DNA from: Pseudomonas sp. UBA1879 | GTDB taxonomy: Bacteria > Pseudomonadota > Gammaproteobacteria > Pseudomonadales > Pseudomonadaceae | Length of the DNA: 64,000 bases | Assembly: GCF_002338065.1 (NCBI RefSeq) | Contig: NZ_DDHJ01000015.1 | Location: 320,271 to 384,270, forward strand | Reading direction: 5' to 3' | Part shown: positions 27,165-35,724 of the stretch, one piece after another | Numbering within the stretch: position 1 is the stretch's first letter | Layout of the letters: every line of letters starts with the position of its first letter | The notes under the pieces: generated by a model | What the model was told of the DNA's origin: nothing | Database searches by the model: none | Seen by the model: only the letters and a program-made list of their open reading frames with translations | Translations under genes and position numbers: made by a program

Positions 27165-28610
27165 TCACCCTCCCATCATCGACCTGACGATCTTGCCCAA
27201 TGTCTCCATCGCCCGCTCGGACGCCTCGCTCCAGGGGCTGCCGTAATTCAGCCGGATGCAGTTCTTGAACCGTCGGGTCGGGGAAAAGATCGGGCCGGGG
27301 GCGATGCTGATGCCTTGGGCGGAGGCCACCTGAAAGACTTTCAGCGAGTCGATTTGCTCAGGCATTTCCACCCAGAGGAAATACCCGCCCGAGGGCTGAC
27401 TGACCCGGACCTGTGCCGGAAAATACCGCGCCACGGCGCTGAGCATCGCTCGCAGTTGATCTTCCAGGCTGTTGCGCAATTTGCGCAGATGGCGGTCATA
27501 GCCGCCGTGTTGCAGGTAATCGGCAATCGCCGCTTGTGCAGGCATCGACGCGCACAGGGACGTCATGATTTTGAGCCGCTCCACCTTCTGCGCGTAGCGT
27601 CCCGCTGCAACCCAGCCCACTCGATACCCGGGCGCCAGGCTTTTCGCGAATGAGCCGCAATGCAACACCAGCCCTTCGGTGTCGAACGCCTTCGCCGGTT
27701 TCGGCGCGTGCTGACCGTAATACAACTCGGCATACACATCGTCTTCGATCAGCGGCACGTCATGCTTGCGCAACAGGTCCACCAACTCGCGTTTGCGCGC
27801 TTCGGGCACGGTGGCGCCAGTGGGGTTCTGGAAGCTGGTCATGCTCCAGCAGGCTTTGATCGGGTAGCGTTGGAGGGTCTGCTCCAGCACATTCAGGTCG
27901 ATGCCGGTCTGCGGGTGTACCGGGATTTCTACGGCCTTGAGTTTGAGGCGTTCCAGCACTTGCAGGCAGGCGTAGAACGCGGGGGCTTCGATGGCGACCA
28001 GATCACCCGGTTCAGTCACAGCTTGCAGGCACAGGTTCAGGGCCTCCAGCGCGCCGTTGGTGATCAGCAGTTCCTCCATTGGCAGCATCTGCCCGGCCAC
28101 CGTGTAGCGCAGGGCGATCTGTCGGCGCAGCGTCGGGTTGCCGGGCGACAGGTCGCTGACCACCATGCTCGGGTCCATGTCGCGGGTGGCGCTGGCCAAT
28201 GAGCGCGCCAGTCGTTGCAGCGGAAACAGGCTTGCGCTGGGAAATGCGGAGCCGAAGGGCACGGTGTTCGGGTCTTTGATCGACTCCAGCACTGAAAACA
28301 CCAGTTCGCTGACGTCGACTTCCGTGGACTCGCTGACGCGTGACACGGCTGGCAGTTCAGCGGTCGTCGGCGTATCGAAGCGTTGGGCGGCGAAGGGGAC
28401 AGGGCTGTCATTGACGAAATAGCCGGATCGCGGGCGCGCACGGATCAAACCTCTGCGCTCCAACAGGTAATACGCCTGGAACACCGTGGAAGGGCTCACC
28501 CCGTGGGTCTGGCTGGCGTAGCGGACCGAGGGCACACGCTGCCCGGCAACGAGGACGCCCGAGCGGATCAGCTCGGCGATGTCGTCCGCGAATTTCTCGT
28601 AGCGCTTCAT
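27165..28610 (-). CDS. MocR-type regulator: GntR helix-turn-helix + PLP aminotransferase domain (YdcR-like)
   Basis: A 481-residue fusion. The N-terminal GntR winged helix spans residues 1-68 (LIRSGVLVAGQRVPSVRYAS, VSPSTVFQAYYLLERRGLI). The rest is a fold-type I aminotransferase domain with QNPTG at 261-265, the cofactor aspartate in LIEDDVYAEL, and the PLP lysine K323 in GSFAKSLAPGYRVGW. MocR regulators use PLP or its amino-acid adducts as signal and normally do not act as enzymes. No divergent partner gene is adjacent; 650 bp containing REPs separate it from mgtC, so the target is unknown. Confidence 0.9.
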   Translation of the reverse strand: MKRYEKFADDIAELIRSGVLVAGQRVPSVRYASQTHGVSPSTVFQAYYLLERRGLIRARPRSGYFVNDSPVPFAAQRFDTPTTAELPAVSRVSESTEVDVSELVFSVLESIKDPNTVPFGSAFPSASLFPLQRLARSLASATRDMDPSMVVSDLSPGNPTLRRQIALRYTVAGQMLPMEELLITNGALEALNLCLQAVTEPGDLVAIEAPAFYACLQVLERLKLKAVEIPVHPQTGIDLNVLEQTLQRYPIKACWSMTSFQNPTGATVPEARKRELVDLLRKHDVPLIEDDVYAELYYGQHAPKPAKAFDTEGLVLHCGSFAKSLAPGYRVGWVAAGRYAQKVERLKIMTSLCASMPAQAAIADYLQHGGYDRHLRKLRNSLEDQLRAMLSAVARYFPAQVRVSQPSGGYFLWVEMPEQIDSLKVFQVASAQGISIAPGPIFSPTRRFKNCIRLNYGSPWSEASERAMETLGKIVRSMMGG

Positions 28611-28812
28611 GGCGGGCTCACTGAGAGGAATGCCAGCACTATGCGCGTCAGACTGTTTTTAGTACAGATCCAGAATTTTCAATAAATAGCGGATCAGATC
28701 ACGGCCGAGGGCTTACCGCTGGTTACGGCTGCGGGGGGCCTCGTCCGATCAGCGGGCGGGGCGTTGCGTCTTCGGCGATGCCAAGCCAATCACCCATCCC
28801 CGACACAACACG

Positions 28813-29142
28813 TGTAGGAGACGCCGGACGGATGACGGCCGCGAAGCTGGGGTTCAGGTGGCGATGCGTCGTCTGACACACCGCCATCGCGGCCGTCGTG
28901 CCTCCGGCTGCTCCTACAGAGGTCGGTGTTGAGCGTGGTTTTCGGGTTGGTCACTCGCTTGTAGGAGCCGCCGGAGGGACGACGGCAGCGACGCGGTGGT
29001 TCAAGTGCCGATGCATCGTCTGACACACCGCCATCGCGGCCGTCGTGCCTCCGGCTGCTCCTACAGATTAAGCGTCAAGTCAGGAATTTCGCCGCACCGC
29101 CCATCCTGTAGGAGACGCCGGAGGGACGACGGCAGCGAAGCG
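28813..29142. repeat. REP cluster (five alternating REP units, tandemly duplicated)
   Basis: Five REP units of about 37 nt alternate in orientation: 28813-28849 (+), 28881-28919 (-), 28960-28999 (+), 29028-29065 (-) and 29107-29142 (+). Plus units read tgtaggagccgccggaggga and minus units cggccgtcgtgcctccggct. The first pair with its spacer is repeated as the second pair at a period of about 147 bp, with a nearly identical stretch of some 58 nt, so the cluster grew by tandem duplication. It fills the region between the MocR gene and mgtC. Open frames across it are artefacts. No REP-associated transposase is in the window. The rest of 28611-29262 shows no gene. Confidence 0.85.
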
Positions 29143-29262
29143 CAATGTCAGGCCATGCGCTTTCACCAGACTCACTGCCATCGTCCAGTCGCCGCGGGCG
29201 GCAGCACTCTCACCCGCCGCCGCGGTCCATTGTTCAGCGCATCCCGTGCAAGGAGGATCTTG

Positions 29263-29808
29263 ATGAATGGCTGGTGGGAGGAAGTTGTCGACACGTTGCG
29301 TTCCGAGTTCTCGGACATCACCGATGCATCCCAGCTCACGCGGGTGACCGTCCGTTTGACCATTGCGGCCGTTTTGGGTGGCATTCTGGGCTTTGAACGG
29401 GAACACAAGGGCAAAGCCGCCGGGGTCCGCACGCATATGCTGGTGTGCATGGGCGCGGCGTTATTCGTGCTGGTGCCGCGATTGGCCGGCGCGGACGATG
29501 CGGCCTTGAGCCGAGTGGTGCAGGGCATTGTCGCGGGGATCGGGTTTCTCGGCGCGGGCACGATCCTCAAGGGAGAGAATCTCAATACCCATCGAGTCAA
29601 GGGCCTGACCACCGCTGCGGGCCTGTGGATGACCGCGGCCATTGGTATCGCCGCAGGCATGGGGCGAGAAGCCACGGCGGTGCTGAGTACGGTATTGGCG
29701 TTGGGGATTTTGAGTCTGATGCCGATGATCGTCGAGCGGATCGATCCGCCAGAAGAACGGGATAAAAACCCGGCTCGCAAGACCGGCGGGGATTCGCACC
29801 AACCCTGA
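29263..29808 (+). CDS. MgtC/SapB-family membrane protein
   Basis: A 181-residue inner-membrane protein with four or five helices and the MgtC signature: GILGFEREHKGKAAGVRTHM, IVAGIGFLGAG, and GLTTAAGLWMTAAIGIAAGMG. MgtC proteins affect growth in low magnesium and inhibit or modulate the F-type ATP synthase in pathogens; the role in this organism is not known. ATG 29263 has a strong AAGGAGGA five bases upstream, which settles the start although the frame is open much further back through the REPs. The C-terminal tail is short, without the ACT-like domain of long MgtC forms. Confidence 0.9.
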   Translation: MNGWWEEVVDTLRSEFSDITDASQLTRVTVRLTIAAVLGGILGFEREHKGKAAGVRTHMLVCMGAALFVLVPRLAGADDAALSRVVQGIVAGIGFLGAGTILKGENLNTHRVKGLTTAAGLWMTAAIGIAAGMGREATAVLSTVLALGILSLMPMIVERIDPPEERDKNPARKTGGDSHQP

Positions 29809-29843
29809 GCACGCAGGTCCGTGCCGAGGGCTGGCGATCGGGG

Positions 29844-30020
29844 TTATGCAGATGGGTTTGAGGCCAATACTACAGGAGGCTCCTGACTCGGCGGGTCACC
29901 TTTGGGTGGTTCGATCACCGGGGGCATGGTGGGTGGCGGCGGTTCCTCGGGCTTGGGCACCGGCAGTTCGGGATCATCAATGTTTGGATCGGGCGTTTCC
30001 GCTGGAACGGGAATGGTCAT
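29844..30020 (-). CDS. Small proline-rich acidic protein, unknown function
   Basis: A 58-residue protein, about one third proline (21 of 58), starting MTIPVPAETPDPNIDDPELP and ending VVLASNPSA. It has no signal peptide, membrane helix or cysteine. ATG 30020 has AAGGAAGGTGA upstream; an earlier in-frame ATG at 30050 adds ten residues but has no ribosome site. It is divergent from glgE over 329 bp and convergent with mgtC. Similar short PE/PP-rich proteins exist in pseudomonads, but I know of no function. Composition suggests an unstructured protein. Confidence 0.6.
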   Translation of the reverse strand: MTIPVPAETPDPNIDDPELPVPKPEEPPPPTMPPVIEPPKGDPPSQEPPVVLASNPSA

Positions 30021-30190
30021 TGCTTCACCTTCCTTTGGCGCAGGTTGCATGAGGCAGTAGTGCCGGATTTCAACGCGCTCGAGGTCTTCGACAGTGAAGC
30101 AATTTGAATGATTCAGCGTATTTGACGCGGGCTATCACGGCCCGCAGTGCAGCGGCCTGTGAATCGTTTTCAGGCCTCGCAAAGCTCTTT

Positions 30191-30218
30191 GAACTTTTCC
30201 CCGAGACTGGCGTTCGGA
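30191..30218 (+). promoter_or_regulatory. Candidate AlgU (sigma-22/RpoE-type) promoter of the glgE operon
   Basis: GAACTT at 30191-30196 and TCGGA at 30214-30218 are separated by 17 bases, against the AlgU consensus GAACTT-N16/17-TCTGA, one mismatch. It lies about 130 bp upstream of glgE. Trehalose and glucan genes are osmotically induced through AlgU in plant-associated Pseudomonas, which makes this plausible. Nothing else was recognised in 30021-30349. Confidence 0.45.
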
Positions 30219-30349
30219 ACCTATGCGGCCGGATTCGGGCAAAGCGTGCTCACACGCCGGACGCTGTTGAATCATGGAAGAGACGTCGACGGAATGGACT
30301 ATACGGACTTGTACACGGAGCGTCCCTGGGGCGTGAGGAGTGATGCTCG

Positions 30350-32386
30350 ATGAATGTGACTGCTGATCAGCCATACGGCCCGGATTCCCTGGCCACCGAT
30401 GTACCGCACCCAACCCAGCCTTTATCCCTGACCCAGGCCTTGCAACTGCCGCGCATTGTCATCGAAGACACGCAGCCGGTGCTGGAGCATGGGCTGCTGG
30501 CCGCCAAAGCCATTGCCGGCCAGCCGGTCACGGTCACCAGCAAGGTGTTCGCAGATGGCCACGACAAAATGGCGGTGCGGATTCTTTACCGCGCAGTCGA
30601 CGAGCAAGAATGGCTTATCGCCCCGATGCGCGAATTGGGGAACGACAGCTGGATCGGTGGATTTACCCCGACCTCGGTGAGTCGCTATCTGTTTCGTCTT
30701 GAAGCCTGGATCGATCAGTTCGCCAGCTACCGCTACGAGCTGGAGAAGAAATACGCGGCCGGCGTTTCCATCGGGCTCGAGCTGGAAGAAGGCCGTCTGC
30801 ACCTGCAGCATGCCTCCGAGCGCAGCCAGCACGAACTCAAAGGCCAGATCGACAGCCTGTTGCAACGTCTGGGCGAAAACACCGAACACGACGCGCAGGT
30901 TGCGTTGCTCCTGCACAGCGAAACGGCGGCCGTGATGGCCAAGGCCGACAATCATGCGTTCTTGAGTCGCAGCGTCGAATTCCCGCTTGACGTGGAGCGT
31001 GAGCGCGCGCAATTCGCCAGCTGGTACGAGCTGTTCCCGCGCTCGATTACCGACGATAAGAGCCGCCACGGGACCTTCAACGACGTCCATGGCCGCCTGC
31101 CGATGATTCGCGACATGGGCTTCGATGTGCTGTATTTCCCGCCGATTCACCCTATCGGCCGCGCCCATCGTAAAGGCCCGAACAATTCGCTCACGGCAGG
31201 ACCGGATGATCCGGGCAGCCCTTACGCGATTGGCAGCGCGGACGGTGGCCATGATGCGGTTCACCCGCAGCTGGGCACCCGCGAAGATTTCCGCAATCTG
31301 GTGGCGGCTGCCGCCGAGCATGGCCTGGAAATCGCCCTCGATTTCGCGATCCAGTGTTCCCAGGACCACCTGTGGCTCAAAGAGCATCCGGGCTGGTTCT
31401 CGTGGCGGCCGGACGGGACCATCCGTTACGCGGAAAACCCGCCGAAGAAATATCAGGACATCGTCAACGTCGATTTCTACGCCCCCGACGCCATTCCCAG
31501 TCTCTGGCTGGAACTGCGCGATGTGATTCTGGGTTGGGTCGAGGAGGGCGTGAAGATCTTCCGCGTCGATAACCCGCACACTAAACCGCTGCCGTTTTGG
31601 CAATGGATGATTGCCGATGTGCGCGCTCGGCATCCGGACGTGATGTTCCTCGCCGAAGCCTTCACCAAGCCGGCGATGATGGCGCGGCTGGGTAAGGTCG
31701 GTTACTCCCAGAGCTACACCTATTTCACCTGGCGCAACACCAAGGCAGAGTTGGCCGAGTACTTCACCCAACTCAATGAGTCGCCGTGGCGTGAGTGCTA
31801 CCGGCCGAACTTTTTCGTCAATACGCCGGACATCAACCCGCACTTCCTGCACGACTCGGGGCGTCCGGGCTTCCTGATCCGGGCGGCCCTGGCCACCATG
31901 GGCTCGGGGCTCTGGGGCATGTATTCCGGCTTTGAGCTCTGCGAATCGGCGCCCGTGCCGGGTAAAGAGGAATACCTCGATTCCGAAAAATACGAGATTC
32001 GCCCCCGGGATTACACTGCGCCCGGCAACATCATTGCCGAGATCGCCCAGCTCAACCGCATCCGTCGCCAGAACCCGGCACTGCAGACCCACCTCGGCTT
32101 GCGCCTATACAACGCCTGGAACGACAACATTCTTTACTTCGGCAAGCGCAGCGTCGACGGCAGCAACTTCATCCTGGTCGCCGTCAGCCTGGACCCGCGC
32201 AATGTGCAGGAAGCCTATTTCGAGCTGCCGCTGTGGGAAATGGGGTTGCCGGACGACGCCGCGACACTGGGCGAAGACCTGATGACAGGCCACAGCTGGA
32301 CCTGGTACGGCAAGACGCAGTTCATGCGCATCGACCCTTCTTATCAGCCGTTTGGCATCTGGCGCATCAAAGCGCCCACCCAATAA
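30350..32386 (+). CDS. glgE: Alpha-1,4-glucan:maltose-1-phosphate maltosyltransferase
   Basis: A 678-residue GH13_3 enzyme that adds maltose units from maltose-1-phosphate to the non-reducing end of alpha-1,4-glucan, releasing phosphate. An N-terminal beta-domain (to about residue 210) precedes the (beta/alpha)8 barrel. The nucleophile is D407 in FRVDNPHTKP and the acid/base is E436 in LAEAFTKP. IHPIGRAHRKGPNN and SGLWGMYSGFELCE are family signatures. ATG 30350 has GAGGAG about 11 nt upstream. It heads glgE-treS/mak-glgB; 15 bp separate it from the next gene. The pathway consumes trehalose and makes a glycogen-like glucan tied to osmotic and desiccation tolerance. Confidence 0.95.
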   Translation: MNVTADQPYGPDSLATDVPHPTQPLSLTQALQLPRIVIEDTQPVLEHGLLAAKAIAGQPVTVTSKVFADGHDKMAVRILYRAVDEQEWLIAPMRELGNDSWIGGFTPTSVSRYLFRLEAWIDQFASYRYELEKKYAAGVSIGLELEEGRLHLQHASERSQHELKGQIDSLLQRLGENTEHDAQVALLLHSETAAVMAKADNHAFLSRSVEFPLDVERERAQFASWYELFPRSITDDKSRHGTFNDVHGRLPMIRDMGFDVLYFPPIHPIGRAHRKGPNNSLTAGPDDPGSPYAIGSADGGHDAVHPQLGTREDFRNLVAAAAEHGLEIALDFAIQCSQDHLWLKEHPGWFSWRPDGTIRYAENPPKKYQDIVNVDFYAPDAIPSLWLELRDVILGWVEEGVKIFRVDNPHTKPLPFWQWMIADVRARHPDVMFLAEAFTKPAMMARLGKVGYSQSYTYFTWRNTKAELAEYFTQLNESPWRECYRPNFFVNTPDINPHFLHDSGRPGFLIRAALATMGSGLWGMYSGFELCESAPVPGKEEYLDSEKYEIRPRDYTAPGNIIAEIAQLNRIRRQNPALQTHLGLRLYNAWNDNILYFGKRSVDGSNFILVAVSLDPRNVQEAYFELPLWEMGLPDDAATLGEDLMTGHSWTWYGKTQFMRIDPSYQPFGIWRIKAPTQ

Positions 32387-32401
32387 TTAAAGGAAGTGGT
32401 C

Positions 32402-35400
32402 ATGGCAAAGAAACCTCGGAACGCTGCCTTTATCGACGACCCGCTCTGGTACAAGGATGCGGTGATTTACCAAGTCCACGTGAAATCCTATTTCGACTCA
32501 AACGATGACGGGATCGGTGACTTTCCAGGCCTGATCGCCAAGCTCGATTACATCGCCGAGCTGGGCGTCAACACCATTTGGCTACTGCCGTTTTACCCAT
32601 CGCCGCGGCGCGATGATGGCTATGACATTTCCGACTATCGCGGCATTCACAGCGATTACGGCAACATGTCCGACGCCAAGAAATTCATCGCCGAAGCGCA
32701 TAATCGCGGATTGCGGGTGATCACCGAACTGGTCATCAACCACACGTCGGACCAGCACCCGTGGTTTCAAAAGGCACGGCATGCCAAAAAGGGTTCGAAG
32801 GCCCGGGATTTTTACGTCTGGTCCGATGACGACCAGAAATATGACGGCACCCGCATCATCTTTCTCGACACCGAAAAATCCAACTGGACCTGGGATCCGG
32901 TGGCCGGCCAGTACTTCTGGCACCGCTTCTATTCTCACCAGCCGGACCTGAATTTCGACAACCCGCAGGTGATGAAGGCGGTGTTGGAAGTCATGCGTTA
33001 CTGGCTGGACATGGGTATCGACGGCCTGCGTCTGGATGCGATTCCTTACCTGATCGAACGCGACGGCACCAACAACGAGAACCTGCAGGAGACGCATAAC
33101 GTCCTCAAGCAGATTCGCGCCGAAATTGACGCTAATTACCCCGACCGCATGCTGTTGGCCGAGGCCAACCAATGGCCGGAAGACACGCAGCTGTATTTCG
33201 GCGATCGCAAGGGCAAGGACGGCGACGAATGCCACATGGCGTTCCACTTCCCTCTGATGCCGCGCATGTACATGGCGGTGGCTCAGGAAGACCGCTTCCC
33301 GATCACCGACATCCTGCGTCAGACCCCGGAGATCCCCGAGAACTGCCAGTGGGCGATTTTCTTGCGCAACCACGATGAGCTGACCCTGGAGATGGTCACC
33401 GATCGTGAACGCGACTACCTGTGGAATTACTACGCCTCGGATCGCCGCGCGCGGATCAACTTGGGGATTCGCCGTCGTCTGGCGCCCCTGCTGGAACGGG
33501 ATCGCCGCCGCGTAGAACTCCTCAACAGCATGCTGTTGTCCATGCCGGGCACGCCGACCCTGTATTACGGCGACGAAATCGGTATGGGCGACAACATCTA
33601 TCTCGGCGACCGCGATGGCGTCAGGACGCCGATGCAGTGGTCCATCGACCGCAATGGCGGATTCTCCCGGGCCAACCCGGCGAGTCTGGTGCTGCCGCCG
33701 ATCATGGACCCGTTGTACGGCTATCAGTCGGTCAACGTCGAAGCCCAGGACCACGACCCGCATTCGCTGCTCAACTGGACCCGGCGCATGCTGGCCGTGC
33801 GCAAGCAGCAGAAGGCCTTCGGCCGCGGCACGCTGAACATGCTATCGCCGAGCAATCGCCGAATCCTGGCGTACACCCGTGAATACACCGGGCCGGATGG
33901 CAAGACCGAAATCATCCTGTGCGTCGCCAACGTCTCCGCCGCCTCTCAGGCCGCTGAACTGGAATTGTCCCAGTACGCCGGCACGGTGCCGGTCGAGATG
34001 CTCGGCGGCAGCGCGTTTCCACCCATTGGCCAGCTCAATTACCTGCTGACGTTGCCGCCGTATGGCTTCTACTGGTTCCTGCTGGCCGCGGAGAATCAAA
34101 TGCCCAGTTGGCACGTCGAACCGGCTCAGAGCATGCCGGATTTCCCCACCCTCGTACTCAAGCAGCGTCTGGAAGAGCTGCTGGACCAGCCTTTGCGTCG
34201 GACGATGGAGCAGACCTCACTGTCGGTTTACCTGCCCAAGCGCCGCTGGTTCGCGGGCAAGGGCAAGGCGCTCGACAAGGTACACATCGCTTACGCAGTG
34301 CGCTTTGGCACCACCGTGCGCCCGGTGTTGCTGAGCGAAATCGAAGTAACGTCGGGCGACGAAGTGGTGCGCTATCAATTGCCATTCGGCCTGCTGCCCG
34401 AGGACGACATCAGCAGTGCGCTGCCACAGCAACTCGCGTTGGCCCGAGTGCGTCGCGGGCGTCAGGTCGGCCTGATCACCGATGCGTTCACCCTGGAGCC
34501 CTTCATTCGTGCGGTGATCAAAGGCATGCACGAAGAACTCGTGCTGCCCACCAACGATGGCGAGTTGCGTTTCCAGCAGACGTCCAAGCTGGCGCCGCTG
34601 GGGCTGAACGAAGAATCCGAAGTGCGCTACCTGTCTGCCGAGCAATCCAACAGCTCGGTGGTCGTGGGCAAGGCGCTGGTGCTGAAGATGATTCGCCGCG
34701 TCGCCGCCGGGACGCACCCGGAACTGGAAATGGGCGCTTATCTCACTGAAGCCGGCTACGAACACATCTCGCCATTGCTGGGCGCAGTGGTGAGGGTCGA
34801 CGGCGATGGCGGGAGCAACTTGCTGATGATCGCCCAAGGCTATCTCAGCAATCAGGGCGACGCTTGGGAGTGGACACAGAACAACCTGGAGAGGGCGGTT
34901 CGCGATCACATGGCCCATGGCGCCTCCACGGTTGAACAGCATGCCAACGCGCTGCTGGAACTCAAGGATTTCGCCAGTCTGCTCGGTCAGCGACTCGGGG
35001 AGATGCACGTCGTGCTGGGCAAACCGACCGACAACCCGGACTTCAAGACCGAGGTCACCAGCGTTGAGGACAGCCAGGCATCCGCAAAAAGCGTCGGCGG
35101 GCAGATCGAGCGCGCGCTGGATTTGCTCGAACAACATCGCAATACCTTGGAACCGGGTGATCAACAGTTGGTCAGTGAACTGCTGAGCAAACGTCAGGCG
35201 CTGCTGGCGCAAGTGCAAACCCTGGCCAAACAGTCGGTGGGTGGCCTGCGGATGCGTGTGCATGGTGACTTGCACCTTGGGCAGATGCTGGTGGTGAAAG
35301 GCGACGCTTACCTGATCGATTTCGAGGGTGAACCGGCGCGTCCGTTGCAGGAACGTCGCGCGAAATACAGCCCGTTCAAGGACGTCAGCGGTGTGTTGCG

Positions 35401-35722
35401 ATCTTTCGACTACGCTGCCGCCATGGCGGTGCGCAATGCCCAAAGCGCCGACACATCGGCCCAGGCCGAGTCGGCGCGTTTGCATGTGGCTGAAACCTAT
35501 TTGAAACAGGCGCGGGAAGCGTTCCTCGGGGCCTACAAAACGGCTACTGTCGACGTTGGCCACGCCTGGAAAGACACCCAGGGGGAGGCCGCCGCACTGG
35601 CGCTTTTCACGCTGGAAAAAGCAGCTTATGAAGTGGCCTACGAGGCCGAGAATCGTCCGACCTGGTTGTCGGTTCCGCTTCAAGGTCTTCGTGGGTTGCT
35701 GGACTTGTCTGATGGAGAATGA
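32402..35722 (+). CDS. treS: Trehalose synthase-maltokinase fusion (TreS-Mak)
   Basis: A 1106-residue bifunctional protein. Residues 1 to about 560 are a GH13_16 trehalose synthase that isomerises trehalose to maltose, with nucleophile D212 (GLRLDAIPYL), acid E254 (LLAEANQWPEDT) and transition-state D325 (RNHDELTLE). From about 600 to the end is a maltokinase (Pep2/Mak) that phosphorylates maltose for GlgE, with kinase motif HGDLHLGQML (catalytic D956) and the metal-binding aspartate D973 in IDFEGEP. In actinobacteria these are two proteins in one complex; fusion is usual in Pseudomonas. ATG 32402 follows AAAGGAAG by five bases; GTG 32396 is in frame but overlaps that site. Its stop is two bases before the preferred glgB start. 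Confidence 0.95.
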   Translation: MAKKPRNAAFIDDPLWYKDAVIYQVHVKSYFDSNDDGIGDFPGLIAKLDYIAELGVNTIWLLPFYPSPRRDDGYDISDYRGIHSDYGNMSDAKKFIAEAHNRGLRVITELVINHTSDQHPWFQKARHAKKGSKARDFYVWSDDDQKYDGTRIIFLDTEKSNWTWDPVAGQYFWHRFYSHQPDLNFDNPQVMKAVLEVMRYWLDMGIDGLRLDAIPYLIERDGTNNENLQETHNVLKQIRAEIDANYPDRMLLAEANQWPEDTQLYFGDRKGKDGDECHMAFHFPLMPRMYMAVAQEDRFPITDILRQTPEIPENCQWAIFLRNHDELTLEMVTDRERDYLWNYYASDRRARINLGIRRRLAPLLERDRRRVELLNSMLLSMPGTPTLYYGDEIGMGDNIYLGDRDGVRTPMQWSIDRNGGFSRANPASLVLPPIMDPLYGYQSVNVEAQDHDPHSLLNWTRRMLAVRKQQKAFGRGTLNMLSPSNRRILAYTREYTGPDGKTEIILCVANVSAASQAAELELSQYAGTVPVEMLGGSAFPPIGQLNYLLTLPPYGFYWFLLAAENQMPSWHVEPAQSMPDFPTLVLKQRLEELLDQPLRRTMEQTSLSVYLPKRRWFAGKGKALDKVHIAYAVRFGTTVRPVLLSEIEVTSGDEVVRYQLPFGLLPEDDISSALPQQLALARVRRGRQVGLITDAFTLEPFIRAVIKGMHEELVLPTNDGELRFQQTSKLAPLGLNEESEVRYLSAEQSNSSVVVGKALVLKMIRRVAAGTHPELEMGAYLTEAGYEHISPLLGAVVRVDGDGGSNLLMIAQGYLSNQGDAWEWTQNNLERAVRDHMAHGASTVEQHANALLELKDFASLLGQRLGEMHVVLGKPTDNPDFKTEVTSVEDSQASAKSVGGQIERALDLLEQHRNTLEPGDQQLVSELLSKRQALLAQVQTLAKQSVGGLRMRVHGDLHLGQMLVVKGDAYLIDFEGEPARPLQERRAKYSPFKDVSGVLRSFDYAAAMAVRNAQSADTSAQAESARLHVAETYLKQAREAFLGAYKTATVDVGHAWKDTQGEAAALALFTLEKAAYEVAYEAENRPTWLSVPLQGLRGLLDLSDGE

Positions 35723-35724
35723 AA

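Noticed and set aside
28790..29142. Regularly spaced repeats resembling a CRISPR array, and open frames across them
   Set aside because: Repeats alternate in orientation, spacers are unequal and partly duplicated, and no cas genes are present. They are REP elements; the frames read GR/SYR-rich translations of the repeats.
30104..30343. 79-codon frame upstream of glgE
   Set aside because: No ribosome site or homology, and it spans the candidate promoter.
30422..32092. 556-codon open frame on the minus strand
   Set aside because: Antisense to glgE with no family resemblance; a codon-bias shadow.
34217..35683. 488-codon open frame on the minus strand
   Set aside because: Antisense to the maltokinase half of treS-mak, whose catalytic motifs are intact.
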